Assembly (NCBI GenBank): GCA_021151585.1
Contig: JAGKWX010000002.1
Span: forward strand, 77,778 to 141,777
From: Alphaproteobacteria bacterium
GTDB taxonomy: Bacteria > Pseudomonadota > Gammaproteobacteria > JAGOUN01
Length of the DNA stretch: 64,000 bases
Direction of reading: 5' to 3'
The position numbers were made by a program, and so were the translations under genes. Below, piece after piece: positions 27,753 through 37,207 of the stretch. Numbering within the stretch: the stretch's first letter is position 1; each line of letters opens with the position of its first letter. Under the pieces are notes generated by a model. It was not told where the DNA came from and searched no databases. It saw nothing but the letters and a program-made list of their open reading frames with translations.

Positions 27753-29999
27753 TCAAACGACCGACATCTTATCCACACGCTGAAATCCTTTCGGCAGTTT
27801 ATTGCCACGGCGACCGCGCTCACCGGCATAATGTTCAAGATCACTCGACTTTAAGGATAATTTACGTTTTCCAGCCAATAGCTCTAATGACGCGCCTTTG
27901 GCAAAAACAATAATATCGGTAACAAATTCTTCACGCGCTGAAGCACGCTTTGAATTGACACTAATCATTTTATTGCCTTTACCCTTCGCTAACTCTGGCA
28001 ATTCTTTGACAGGAAAAACCAACATGCGACCTTCATTAGTGACCATAGCGACCAAATCTGTCGATAATGACGTCACGCGTTGCGGCATTAATACTTGCGC
28101 ATTATCAGGTAATTTTAAAATGGCTTTACCTGCCTTGTTACGCGCATACAGCTCTGAGAATTTAACGATGAATCCATAACCAGCATCTGATGCCATGACA
28201 TACAAGTCATGATCCTCGCCAAATAATGCAGTAATAAATGATGCGCCTGGAGGTGGTGTTACATAACCAGTTAATGGATCGCCATAACCACGAGCCGAAG
28301 GGAGTGCACCAGCAATTAAAGAATATGTGCGTCCTGTACTATCGATGAAAACCACTTGCTGCTGACTTTTACCCATAGCAGAACACAACAAGCTATCACT
28401 AGATTTATAATTTAAAACACTTGCGTCTATTTCATGGCCTTTCGCTTGTCGAACCCAACCCATTTTCGAAAGAATAACAGTCACCGGTTCTGATGGTAAT
28501 AGATCACTTTCTTTAATGACTTGAGCCTCCGCTCGTTCAACTAAAGCTGATTTCCTCTCATCGCCATATTTTTCAGCATCTTCGCTCAATTCTTTTTTTA
28601 TTAATGTCGTTAAACGCGCATCTGATCCCAAAATCTTTTCTAATTCATCTCGCTCTTTACCCAACTCATCTTGTTCGCCACGAATTTTCATTTCTTCAAG
28701 TTTCGCTAAGTGACGTAATTTAATTTCTAAAATCGCCTCAGCTTGCTCTTCCGAAAGCTTAAAACGTGCCATCAACACTGCCTTTGGCTCATCTTCACTA
28801 CGAATGATATGAATTACTTCATCAATATTTAAAAATGCGATAAGCAAACCATCTAGAATGTGCAAACGTTTCAATACTTTATCTAAACGATACTGCAATC
28901 GCTTCTTAACAATTGCACGACGATATACCAACCATTCTTGTAAAATTTCTAATAAATTTTTAACTTGAGGTCGACCATCTAAGCCTATCATGTTTAAATT
29001 AATGCGATAATTTTTTTCTAAATCTGTTGATGCAAACAAATGAGCCATCATAGCATCAAGATCGACACGATTAGACTTCGGCACGATAACTAAGCGCGTT
29101 GGATTTTCATGATCTGACTCATCACGCAAATCATCGACCATAGGCAATTTTTTCTCGCGCATCAAGGCAGCAATTTGTTCCAGTACTTTTGCGCCCGAGG
29201 CCTGATACGGTAACGCAGTAACAACGACCTCACCTTCCTCAACAACATAAGTGGCGCGCATTTTGATAGAACCATTACCTTTGCGATAAATTTCTGCAAT
29301 TTCTGACTTAGGCGTAATAATTTCTGCCCGGGTTGGAAAGTCTGGCGCTGGCACAATGTGAACAATGTCACTCAGCGACGCTGTAGGATGCTCTAGGATA
29401 TGCACGCACGCACTAACCACTTCCCTTAAGTTATGCGAAGGAATATCCGTTGCCATTCCAACCGCAATACCACTTGCACCATTTAACAAAATATTCGGCA
29501 AACGCGCAGGCAATTGCGCAGGCTCCTCTAACGTACCGTCAAAATTTGGCACCCAATCCGTTGTCCCCTGATCCAACTCTTTCAATATCACTTCAGCATA
29601 GCGCGATAATTTCGATTCGGTATATCGCATCGCCGCAAATGATTTTGGATCATCTGGCGACCCCCAGTTTCCTTGACCATCCACCAATGGATACCGATAA
29701 GAAAAATCTTGCGCCATCAATACCATTGCTTCATAGCATGCAGTATCACCATGCGGATGAAATTTACCTAAAACATCACCGACCGTACGTGCGGATTTTT
29801 TATGTTTCGCGGCAGCATTCAAACCCAATTCCGACATCGCATAAACAATACGACGCTGCACCGGCTTTAAACCATCACTAATATGTGGCAACGCGCGGTC
29901 CAAGATCACATACATGGAATAATCTAAATAGGCACGCTCAGTAAATTCATGTAAAGGCTGTTGTTCAACGCCTTGCGTGTTCATCAATACTTGCTTCAT
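27753..29999 (-). CDS. parC: DNA topoisomerase IV subunit A
   Basis: Breaks and rejoins DNA to decatenate replicated chromosomes, with Par[29 protein letters not shown] start, catalytic Tyr in [12 protein letters not shown], then the breakage-reunion and coiled-coil domains ([17 protein letters not shown]), and a C-terminal beta-pinwheel that lacks the GyrA box, as in ParC. 748 aa. Ribosome site GGAGG four to five bases before ATG. parE is at 32.5-34.4 kb on the same strand. Confidence 0.96.
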   Translation of the reverse strand: MKQVLMNTQGVEQQPLHEFTERAYLDYSMYVILDRALPHISDGLKPVQRRIVYAMSELGLNAAAKHKKSARTVGDVLGKFHPHGDTACYEAMVLMAQDFSYRYPLVDGQGNWGSPDDPKSFAAMRYTESKLSRYAEVILKELDQGTTDWVPNFDGTLEEPAQLPARLPNILLNGASGIAVGMATDIPSHNLREVVSACVHILEHPTASLSDIVHIVPAPDFPTRAEIITPKSEIAEIYRKGNGSIKMRATYVVEEGEVVVTALPYQASGAKVLEQIAALMREKKLPMVDDLRDESDHENPTRLVIVPKSNRVDLDAMMAHLFASTDLEKNYRINLNMIGLDGRPQVKNLLEILQEWLVYRRAIVKKRLQYRLDKVLKRLHILDGLLIAFLNIDEVIHIIRSEDEPKAVLMARFKLSEEQAEAILEIKLRHLAKLEEMKIRGEQDELGKERDELEKILGSDARLTTLIKKELSEDAEKYGDERKSALVERAEAQVIKESDLLPSEPVTVILSKMGWVRQAKGHEIDASVLNYKSSDSLLCSAMGKSQQQVVFIDSTGRTYSLIAGALPSARGYGDPLTGYVTPPPGASFITALFGEDHDLYVMASDAGYGFIVKFSELYARNKAGKAILKLPDNAQVLMPQRVTSLSTDLVAMVTNEGRMLVFPVKELPELAKGKGNKMISVNSKRASAREEFVTDIIVFAKGASLELLAGKRKLSLKSSDLEHYAGERGRRGNKLPKGFQRVDKMSVV

Positions 30000-30180
30000 G
30001 TAGCCTCCAGCTTAACATCGCGTTTTTCATAGAGTTTACTGTAAATTCAATCAGTTTTTAATAGGTAAAACATTCAAATAGGCGTAAAATCGGAAAATAA
30101 ATAAAAGCAAAACATCAGGGGCAACAAAAAGCATCACATCAGAGAACAACACTACTGACTAATGTTAGAAAAACATAAAT

Positions 30181-31161
30181 TTACAATAAAGACTGCATGT
30201 TATTCACTAATGCCTTCGCCTGTCTCCAAGCGCTTTCTAAATCACCATCACCCAACCAATCACCTGTGGCAGCAAGTCTTGTGGTAATATCACAATAACT
30301 ACTTAAAGGTTGTGGCATATGATGGCGCGCATAACGCCAGCGATGTACAGAAGTATAATCATAACTGTCAGTATCAAGACGAATAATATCGGGCAAATTT
30401 TTTAACAATATATTTTCAACTATGGGTAATTCTGTTTCTATGTGCTCACTAGTCCACATAGGCTGCGTATGTAATGCCAAACAACTAAATCGACGATCTC
30501 TATGTGGCTTCGTTGAATTTACATAAATAGCTCGCCAAACAGGATGATCAAAAATCGAAGCAACCCACGATTCTTGCCAGGGTAGGCTAGTCGCAAGCAA
30601 CATTACATGACAAGCTTCGATGGACGGCGGGGTCATGATTGGGCTTGTTATATTAGAAAAAAATAATCGCTCTGTTTGGCAAAAAGGGGCGGTAGAAATA
30701 ACCCAATCATAACAACCTAAGCGATTGCCATGAGTATCATACAATTCATGCGGCTGAGCACTTGGTTCAGACAAAGGAGCGACTTCAGTAGAGAGATGAA
30801 GTGAAACATCTTGCGCCCAATATTTACATAAACTATTCATGTTAGGACAAGCAACAAAAAAATTATCCGCATCCTTGTTAATTATAATTTCGCCATATTG
30901 ATCAACATAAAGACGTTGTCCAGACCATTGCGCAACTAAGCCGGAGTGAAAAAAAGGCTGTAAAAATTCATAAAACTCTTCAGATCGAACTTCGAAGCAA
31001 GGCAAGCCATGATCAAAAGTAAAATTCTCCGCGTAACGACTACTCATACGACCACCAACTCCGCGCGCTTTTTCAAAAACAACAACGTCAGCAAACGATT
31101 GCAATTTTTTAGCAAGCACAAGCCCTGAAAATCCAGCACCAATAATAGCAATTTTTTTCAT
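30181..31161 (-). CDS. NAD(P)/FAD-dependent oxidoreductase, renalase-like
   Basis: Flavoprotein with N-terminal dinucleotide fold IAIIGAGFSGLVLAKKL and the following FEKARGVGGRMSSRY (GGR FAD motif), then FTFDHGLPCFEVRSEEF and a C-terminal LAATGDWLGDGDLESAW, the pattern of renalase-like amine oxidases. I chose ATG 31161 (326 aa) because the dinucleotide fold begins there; the frame is open to 31221. Substrate unknown. It lies near TIGR03643 and SDR genes, a neighbourhood I have seen as linked in other proteobacteria. Confidence 0.82.
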   Translation of the reverse strand: MKKIAIIGAGFSGLVLAKKLQSFADVVVFEKARGVGGRMSSRYAENFTFDHGLPCFEVRSEEFYEFLQPFFHSGLVAQWSGQRLYVDQYGEIIINKDADNFFVACPNMNSLCKYWAQDVSLHLSTEVAPLSEPSAQPHELYDTHGNRLGCYDWVISTAPFCQTERLFFSNITSPIMTPPSIEACHVMLLATSLPWQESWVASIFDHPVWRAIYVNSTKPHRDRRFSCLALHTQPMWTSEHIETELPIVENILLKNLPDIIRLDTDSYDYTSVHRWRYARHHMPQPLSSYCDITTRLAATGDWLGDGDLESAWRQAKALVNNMQSLL

Positions 31162-31519
31162 ATTTAACACACGCACATCATGCAACTTAGCAAAACAACA
31201 ACATATGTTGTTGCAATACAACGTAGCTTAAAAAATCAAAAATCAATTCAACGCATTCTATAGAGCTGTATATCGACACACAACAATAAAATAAATACGA
31301 CAGAAAAAAGTCATATGACAAAACTTATATTTGTAAACAGTATAGTCGCGACTGATAACAACGTCAGCACATTAGTCATCAATAATAGCCATAAACTACA
31401 GCGCATCTTGCTTGAAGCTTATAATTAAACGTCTTCGTCATCCATATCCAGAAATAGTTGCTACTTGCCAAATCAGCATCGAGCACATGATTCGTGCATG
31501 ATTATGCAGACACCCCGCA
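31162..31519. other. Intergenic region upstream of the renalase-like gene
   Basis: About 358 nt between two minus-strand genes. A 38-codon plus-strand frame from ATG 31315 lacks a ribosome site. No RNA, repeat or gene remnant is recognised. Confidence 0.4.
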
Positions 31520-31777
31520 TCACGCTTCATCATGACGAAGAGAATTAATAGTCATGTGATCAATCGAGTGAAAATGTTTAGCTCTATGTTTAGTTTGCCG
31601 ACCACTAACACGAGTGCGCCAAACTCGAAAACTGCGGCGCTTCAAATAGCCGCGCATAATGCGAATCACCTCTGCTTCCGACAAACCTAATTGACTATGA
31701 ATCGCTTCAAAAGGACATTCATCTTGCCATGCTAATGAAACAAGCTCATCAATATTGCAATCTATTTCTTTCTTCAT
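31520..31777 (-). CDS. TIGR03643 (DUF2805) family protein
   Basis: An 85-aa protein of a small widely distributed family of unknown function. Family signature: DELVSLAWQDECPFEAIHSQLGLSEAEVIRIMRGYLK followed by FRVWRTRVSGRQTKH, which is clear here in parts. A helix-turn-helix-like fold is plausible from the QLGLSEAEVI part. Its ATG overlaps the SDR stop by four bases (ATGA), indicating coupling. Confidence 0.85.
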   Translation of the reverse strand: MKKEIDCNIDELVSLAWQDECPFEAIHSQLGLSEAEVIRIMRGYLKRRSFRVWRTRVSGRQTKHRAKHFHSIDHMTINSLRHDEA

Positions 31778-32472
31778 ATTTTCTGCCTTAGACGTAGCGA
31801 TGACAATCCACCATCAACGCCAAGCACTTGACCAGTCACCCAATTATTTGCTGGATCAAGCAAGAAAATGATAGCACGAGCAATATCATCAACATGACCA
31901 ATCCGCCCCAAAGGATGCATCGCCTCAGACGCTTTACGAGCCATATCGTTAGTTGTTAAAGCTGATGTTAACGATGTATCAACCAGCCCTGGCGCCACAA
32001 CATTAAAACGTAGTTTTTGCATAGCATATGTAGATGCAGCAGATAAGGCCAAGCCTTCAATCCCGGCTTTTGCAGCAGAAATGGCCTCATGATTAACTAA
32101 ACCAACTCGGGCTGCTGCTGATGATATTAACACCACAGAACCACCCTGCTTCATGTATTTTCCTGCGGCACGAACCGTAGAAAATGCTGTTGTTAAAGAG
32201 GCATCGATTACCGACTGATAATCTTGTTTTGTTGTCAAATGGGCTGAACGTAACCACAAAGAACCACTACAATTCACTACGCCATCGAGGGGGCCTGCTT
32301 GTTGAAACACAGCTTCGGTTGCATCAAAATCTGTGGCATCCAACAGCGCATCTGGCGTAATTTTTTCAGCGTTACGCGCCGTTATGAACACCTGATGCCC
32401 CTGTTCACGTAACATTGCGCCAACACGCTGACCAATACTGCTACTTCCCGCAATCACTAAATAATTTGCCAT
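31774..32472 (-). CDS. Atypical short-chain dehydrogenase/reductase lacking the catalytic Tyr
   Basis: 232-aa SDR fold with N-terminal VIAGSSSIGQRVG (nucleotide-binding Gly motif), NCSG in place of NNAG, catalytic-region Ser in VLISSAAARVGL and C-terminal APGLVDTSL with WVTGQVLGVDGG. The usual YxxxK is ISAAK (NHEAISAAKAG): Lys is kept but the catalytic Tyr is Ile, so classical SDR chemistry is doubtful. Co-transcribed with the TIGR03643 gene. Confidence 0.88.
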   Translation of the reverse strand: MANYLVIAGSSSIGQRVGAMLREQGHQVFITARNAEKITPDALLDATDFDATEAVFQQAGPLDGVVNCSGSLWLRSAHLTTKQDYQSVIDASLTTAFSTVRAAGKYMKQGGSVVLISSAAARVGLVNHEAISAAKAGIEGLALSAASTYAMQKLRFNVVAPGLVDTSLTSALTTNDMARKASEAMHPLGRIGHVDDIARAIIFLLDPANNWVTGQVLGVDGGLSSLRLRQKI

Positions 32473-32525
32473 AGCTTATACCTCTGATTATCAATCCAAG
32501 CACACAAATACTTTAATAATAAACA

Positions 32526-34415
32526 TTATATATCAATCAAATTACCCTTTTCTTCTAACCACGCCTTGCGGTCACTAGCCCGTTTCTTTGCTAACAACAT
32601 ATCCATACGCGCTTCAGTTTGCAGCGGGTCTTGCATGGTCAACTGGACGAGGCGACGTGTATCTGGCGCCATCGTTGTTTCACGCAGTTGCAAAGGATTC
32701 ATTTCACCCAAACCTTTAAAACGTAAAACATTGACCTTGCCTCTTTTCTTTTCTGCATCTATACGATCTAAAATACCTTGCTTTTCAGATTCATCGAGCG
32801 CATAAAAAACTTCTTTGCCAATATCAATACGATATAAGGGCGGCATCGCTACAAATACGTGCCCTGCTAATACTAAATGCCTGAAATGTTTTACAAACAA
32901 AGCACAAAGTAGTGATGCGATATGTGCGCCGTCAGAATCGGCATCCGCCAAAATACATACTTTTCCGTATCGCAAGCCAGTTAAATCGGCAGAATTCGGA
33001 TCAACGCCCAATGCCACAGCAATATCATGCACTTCCTGAGATGCCAGCACTTGTGATGAATCGACCTCCCACGTATTGAGAATTTTTCCTCGCAAAGGCA
33101 TAACTGCTTGAAATACTTTTTCACGGGCTTGCTTAGCTGACCCACCTGCAGAATCCCCCTCGACTAAAAACAATTCTGTTTCACGCATATCTTGCGATGT
33201 GCAATCAGCCAATTTTCCTGGCAAGGCTGGGCCTTGAGTGATTTTTTTTCTGGTTACTTTTAAAGCCGTTTTTAAACGTTTTTGCGCATTATTAATCGCA
33301 AGTTCTGCGATTTTTTCACCAAGCTGTACATGTTGATTAAGCCATAAGCTAAAAGCATCTTTAGTCACGCCAGAAACAAAACTCGCACATTCGCGCGACG
33401 ATAACCGTTCTTTAGTTTGGCCTGCGAATTGTGGATCACGTAATTTTGCCGATAAAATATAACAACAATTTTCCCATAAATCTTCTGCCGTCAATTTTAC
33501 GCCTCGCGGCAATAAGTTTCGAAACTCACAAAATTCACGCAGGGCTTCTGACAATCCAGTACGCAAACCATTAACATGCGTACCGCCTTGCGCGGTTGGG
33601 ATCAAATTGACGTAACTTTCTGTTAACAACTCACCACGCTCAGGCAGCCAAACGACTGCCCAGTCAACCATTTCGTGACCGCCTTTAGCAGAACCTAAAA
33701 ATGGTTCTGCTGGCAATAATTCCAAACCATTTAATGAATCTAGCAAATATCCTGATAATCCATGTTCATAATGCCACGCAATTTTCTCTTTATGAATTTG
33801 GTCATCTAACGAAACTTTTAAACCCGAACATAATACTGCTTTTGCACGCAATACATGTTTTAAACGGCTAATTGAGAAATTTGGAGAATCAAAATATTTA
33901 GGATCTGGTAAAAATCGTACGCTGGTGCCCGTATCGCGTTTAGCGGTTTCACCAATGACATGTAATTCTGATTTTTTAGCGCCGTGCTCAAATCGCATTT
34001 GATGAATTTGGCCATGTTGCCGCACCGTCACAACCAACCATTGCGAAAGCGCATTGACCACAGAAATACCAACGCCGTGTAAACCGCCAGAAAAGTTATA
34101 GCTATCATTGGAAAATTTTGCGCCTGCATGCAAACGGGTTAAAATAAGCTCTACCCCGGACACTTGCTCATCAAGATGGATATCCGTTGGCATACCACGA
34201 CCATCGTCAATGACCTCAATCGAACCATCTTCATAGACAATCACATCAATTTGTGTCGCATGGCCGGCGAGTGCTTCATCAACACTATTATCAATTGCCT
34301 CGCTCGCCAAATGATTGGGTCGCGTCGTATCCGTATACATCCCAGGACGTTTTTGCACTGGCTCGAGGCCGCTCAGCACTTCTATCGATTGGGCGTTATA
34401 TTTTTTTTCTGTCAT
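32526..34415 (-). CDS. parE: DNA topoisomerase IV subunit B
   Basis: ATPase subunit partner of ParC. GHKL ATPase: EAIDNSVDEALAGHA, IEVIDDGRGMP, GGLHGVGISVVNALS. TOPRIM: LVEGDSAGGSAKQAR and ADADSDGAHIASLL. C-terminal RFKGLGEMNPLQLRETTMAP. 629 aa matches ParE and is shorter than GyrB, which has an extra insert. Ends 53 nt from the SDR gene on the same strand. Confidence 0.96.
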   Translation of the reverse strand: MTEKKYNAQSIEVLSGLEPVQKRPGMYTDTTRPNHLASEAIDNSVDEALAGHATQIDVIVYEDGSIEVIDDGRGMPTDIHLDEQVSGVELILTRLHAGAKFSNDSYNFSGGLHGVGISVVNALSQWLVVTVRQHGQIHQMRFEHGAKKSELHVIGETAKRDTGTSVRFLPDPKYFDSPNFSISRLKHVLRAKAVLCSGLKVSLDDQIHKEKIAWHYEHGLSGYLLDSLNGLELLPAEPFLGSAKGGHEMVDWAVVWLPERGELLTESYVNLIPTAQGGTHVNGLRTGLSEALREFCEFRNLLPRGVKLTAEDLWENCCYILSAKLRDPQFAGQTKERLSSRECASFVSGVTKDAFSLWLNQHVQLGEKIAELAINNAQKRLKTALKVTRKKITQGPALPGKLADCTSQDMRETELFLVEGDSAGGSAKQAREKVFQAVMPLRGKILNTWEVDSSQVLASQEVHDIAVALGVDPNSADLTGLRYGKVCILADADSDGAHIASLLCALFVKHFRHLVLAGHVFVAMPPLYRIDIGKEVFYALDESEKQGILDRIDAEKKRGKVNVLRFKGLGEMNPLQLRETTMAPDTRRLVQLTMQDPLQTEARMDMLLAKKRASDRKAWLEEKGNLIDI

Positions 34416-34440
34416 AACTGTATCACTTATATTTTAAATT

Positions 34441-34644
34441 CTATCTTAATTCATCATGCGTCCATAGTCGCAAAATTTTTATTATTTTTTGCATATCATC
34501 GACTTGATAATTTATTCTATGCTACACATTGATACGACGCGAGTAATACCCTTGCAAATCACCCAAAAGTTTTTCATAAGGCGAAACATTTTTAAAGGGA
34601 TTTTTACTTAAAATTGATAATAGCACGAAAATCAATTTTAAAGC
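34441..34644 (-). pseudogene. Decayed Txe/YoeB-type toxin with in-frame TAG
   Basis: On the minus strand the gap after parE's start encodes LLSILSKNPFK, SPYEKLLGDLQGYYSRRINV, then TAG at 34522-34524, then HRINYQVDDMQKIIKILRLWTHDE and a terminal TAG at 34441-34443. This is the C-terminal two thirds of a YoeB/Txe endoribonuclease (consensus NPF...PYEKL-GDL-G-YSRRIN-QHRLVYQV). The TAG sits where homologues have Gln, a CAG-to-TAG change. The N-terminus and an antitoxin gene are not recognisable. Confidence 0.78.
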
Positions 34645-34704
34645 AATGATCTTTTACGCAAGAAAGTGTAAGATAACGCATTCCATAATTAAAGTACGAG
34701 TCTT

Positions 34705-35958
34705 ATGCAACGCAAACAAATCGCAGCTAGCAGTTTAGGCAATGTTCTTGAATGGTTAGATTTTGGATTATTTTTATTCCTCGCCCCCATGATTGGCGAA
34801 ATATTTTTTCCTGCAGAAAATGCACAACTCTCAGAACTAGCCGCGTTTGGCGTCTTTGCTGGTGGATTTTTATGCCGTCCGATGGGCGGCATTATTTTTG
34901 GACATCTTGGCGACAGGCTAGGCCGGGCAAAACCTTTGCGTCTTTCCATCCTTATTATTACCTTCAGCACTTTATTCATTGGTTTGTTACCCAGCTATTC
35001 GTCCGCTGGAATAATAGCACCAATACTTTTTACTTTATTACGCTTAATCCAAGGTGTTGCTATTGGTGGCGAATACAGCGGTGTTATGACATATTTAGTC
35101 GAATCAGCGCCACAGAAACGTCGAGGATTTATTGGAAGCTTCGCTGCCACAGGCGCAAATTTCGGGTTTTTTCTCGCTACTATTTTTATTTTATGTTTAC
35201 AGCATTGTTTCAATGCAACCAGCATCATGCAAGGGGCGTGGCGAATCCCCTTTATTGTCATCGGCGTCATAGGCGCAATCATTTCTTATTATCGTTTAAA
35301 ACTGCTAGAAACCCCAATATTTGAAAGCACAAAAAAAATGCAAAACATTGCCTCTCAGCCCTTATTAACAGCAGTACGCACAGCACCCAAGAGCCTGCTA
35401 ATTATATTTGGGTTAAATGCCATGAGCTGTGGCTTTTACTATGTATTCTTTGGTTATATGCCGGAATACTTACAAAAATATCTTCGGATTTCAGCCAATC
35501 AATCGTTTGCAATTGAAATGCTGACCTTAATTGGCATGCTATTGCTAGTACCTCTAACAGGCCTCCTGGGCGATCGTTTTGGTAGAAGAAAACTATTACT
35601 GATCACCGCATCTAGCATGATCGTACTCGCCTTTCCACTCTTTTATCTCTTACAATTATCTACTGTCGTTTGCATTAGTACGGCATTATGTATTTCAACC
35701 ATATTAAGCTCACTAGACCAAGGCAATACACTAACGACCATTGTTGAAATATGCCCATCAAATATTCGTTATAGCAGCATCGCATTTGCGTACAATATTA
35801 GCGCAGCAATTTTTGGCGGATTAAGCCCCATGATCGTTATTCATTTGATTAATAAGATAAATTTAAGCGCGCCGGGTTATTATATCGTCTTAACATCAAG
35901 CATAGGCTTGCTAGCCATACTTGCTCTATCAAAACAACTCACTCCAAAACGACAGTAA
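34705..35958 (+). CDS. MFS transporter, metabolite:H+ symporter (MHS/ProP) type
   Basis: 12-helix inner-membrane transporter of 417 aa. Starts with the MHS signature SLGNVLEWLDFGLFLFLAP, GGFLCRPMGGIIFGHLGDRLGRAKPLRL (loop 2-3 GxxxDRxGR) and LRLIQGVAIGGEYSGVMTYLVESAP. Mid-protein GLLGDRFGRRKLLL is the pseudo-repeat. Substrate (proline-betaine, dicarboxylate, aromatic acid) is not determinable. Its 3' end overlaps the chagasin gene convergently by 20 nt. Confidence 0.88.
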   Translation: MQRKQIAASSLGNVLEWLDFGLFLFLAPMIGEIFFPAENAQLSELAAFGVFAGGFLCRPMGGIIFGHLGDRLGRAKPLRLSILIITFSTLFIGLLPSYSSAGIIAPILFTLLRLIQGVAIGGEYSGVMTYLVESAPQKRRGFIGSFAATGANFGFFLATIFILCLQHCFNATSIMQGAWRIPFIVIGVIGAIISYYRLKLLETPIFESTKKMQNIASQPLLTAVRTAPKSLLIIFGLNAMSCGFYYVFFGYMPEYLQKYLRISANQSFAIEMLTLIGMLLLVPLTGLLGDRFGRRKLLLITASSMIVLAFPLFYLLQLSTVVCISTALCISTILSSLDQGNTLTTIVEICPSNIRYSSIAFAYNISAAIFGGLSPMIVIHLINKINLSAPGYYIVLTSSIGLLAILALSKQLTPKRQ

Positions 35959-36334
35959 ACGATGCGGTTTCAGATGTTGAGTCGATTGCCTCCCAAGGGC
36001 GCACATGAACTAATACCACCTTCGTCATTTGTGGCGCAATAGCCTTGGACTTCACCGTAAACACCCACTTTTCAATCCCTGGAGCACCAGCAACTTTCGC
36101 CTCTTTCGCAGCCACATATTCGTGATCGGATAGTTTTAATAATTGCGAATTATACGAATCAATCAACCATACAAAACCAGTAGATGGATTTGACGGCAAT
36201 GCAATGGTAAGCTCCGATTGATCGGCACCAACAACAATGGTTTTATTAACATCTGAGGCAGCAGCAGCAGCGGAAACCGTGGTTGGAAACAAAAAATTCA
36301 GAAGCAAAGGCGCTAATAAAAAAAATTTTTTCAT
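35939..36334 (-). CDS. Chagasin-type cysteine-protease inhibitor (I42), secreted
   Basis: 131-aa exported protein: signal peptide 1-~25 (ending VSAAAAA), then the Ig-like chagasin fold. The three inhibitory loops are visible: NPSTGFVW (49-56), a GAPGIEKW loop in the position of GxGG, and RPWE (112-115). Such inhibitors block papain-family (C1) cysteine peptidases; in intracellular bacteria or parasites they can modulate host or own proteases. Its start overlaps the yqiA stop (ATGA), so it belongs to the speE-ubiK-yqiA run. Role inferred. Confidence 0.85.
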   Translation of the reverse strand: MKKFFLLAPLLLNFLFPTTVSAAAAASDVNKTIVVGADQSELTIALPSNPSTGFVWLIDSYNSQLLKLSDHEYVAAKEAKVAGAPGIEKWVFTVKSKAIAPQMTKVVLVHVRPWEAIDSTSETASFTVVLE

Positions 36335-36969
36335 TCTTGATCCTTAAAAATAAAATCAAACATTTCTGGGAGAATTTGCTCAAAATCACTAAACTGATGA
36401 CCTCCACCTGTTCGCACTATTTGGGGTGAATCAGAAAAAACTTGTTGCGCAATATGATAATCAATAACATCGTCATCGGTTTGCAACAATAATAAAAAGC
36501 GCTGTGGGTCAACAATTTTTTCAGACTTAAACTGCTCAAGCGCAGCAACAAATTCGGGCGTTACACTAAATTTTTCACCAGTTGCTGGATTTTCATAATC
36601 ACCAATATAATTATCCATAGTTTGCCATGGATTGGTTGTTGGATTAATCAACACAGCCATAGACTCTGGGTACACATGAGCAAGATGCATCGCATAAAAA
36701 CCGCCGAGTGAACTACCTACAAAACAGAAACGATATTTTTCTTTCCGCTGATCTAGCATATTGTACAAGAGCTGCATCGCCTTAACAGGATGATGGGGCA
36801 AAGTTGGTGAGTCATACGCAATATCTGAAAAACGCGCTGTCACTGCCGCTGATAAAATCTTTGACTTAGTCGCATTGCCAGAGCTCATAAAGCCGTGGAC
36901 ATAGATAATACAGAGCGGTTTATTGCAAGGGCGAGCGTTGCTCTCAGTTAGACAGGCGTTATTTTCCAT
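36331..36969 (-). CDS. yqiA: YqiA-type esterase (alpha/beta hydrolase)
   Basis: 212-aa alpha/beta hydrolase of the UPF0227 family. IIYVHGFMSSGNATKS oxyanion start, nucleophile elbow FVGSSLGGFYAMHLA, acid in LLQTDDDVIDY and His in TGGGHQFSDF. The family hydrolyses short-chain acyl-CoA or aryl esters in vitro; physiological substrate unknown. Lies between ubiK and the chagasin gene; overlaps ubiK by 11 nt. Confidence 0.87.
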   Translation of the reverse strand: MENNACLTESNARPCNKPLCIIYVHGFMSSGNATKSKILSAAVTARFSDIAYDSPTLPHHPVKAMQLLYNMLDQRKEKYRFCFVGSSLGGFYAMHLAHVYPESMAVLINPTTNPWQTMDNYIGDYENPATGEKFSVTPEFVAALEQFKSEKIVDPQRFLLLLQTDDDVIDYHIAQQVFSDSPQIVRTGGGHQFSDFEQILPEMFDFIFKDQE

Positions 36970-37207
36970 TCAACTTTTCTTCCAAACGCTGAACAGTTAA
37001 CGTTAACTGTTCAATACGCTCCTGCGAGCGTTCTAGAATTTTTTTTTGCACCTCAAAATCTTCTCGTGTCACTACATCCATTTTCTCAAAAACAGATTGC
37101 AAAACTGCACGAATATTTTTTTGCGTATCTTCTTTTAATGCATGTATATCGTGCGGCAAAACAGAAGAAATTTTCGTCATTAAATCATCAATGAACGCCG
37201 GCTTCAT
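36959..37207 (-). CDS. ubiK: Ubiquinone biosynthesis accessory factor UbiK
   Basis: 82-aa helical protein, formerly YqiC (membrane fusogenic activity / DUF526), that assists the aerobic ubiquinone-synthesis complex with UbiJ. The N-terminal KPAFIDDLMTKISSVLP and a C-terminal trimeric coiled coil (QERIEQLTLTVQRLEEKL) are typical. TAATG overlap with speE. Small but full length. Confidence 0.85.
   Translation of the reverse strand: MKPAFIDDLMTKISSVLPHDIHALKEDTQKNIRAVLQSVFEKMDVVTREDFEVQKKILERSQERIEQLTLTVQRLEEKLNGK

Noticed and set aside
31315..31428. 38-codon plus-strand ORF in the gap before the renalase-like gene
   Set aside because: No ribosome site, no recognisable family, length expected by chance in AT-rich sequence.
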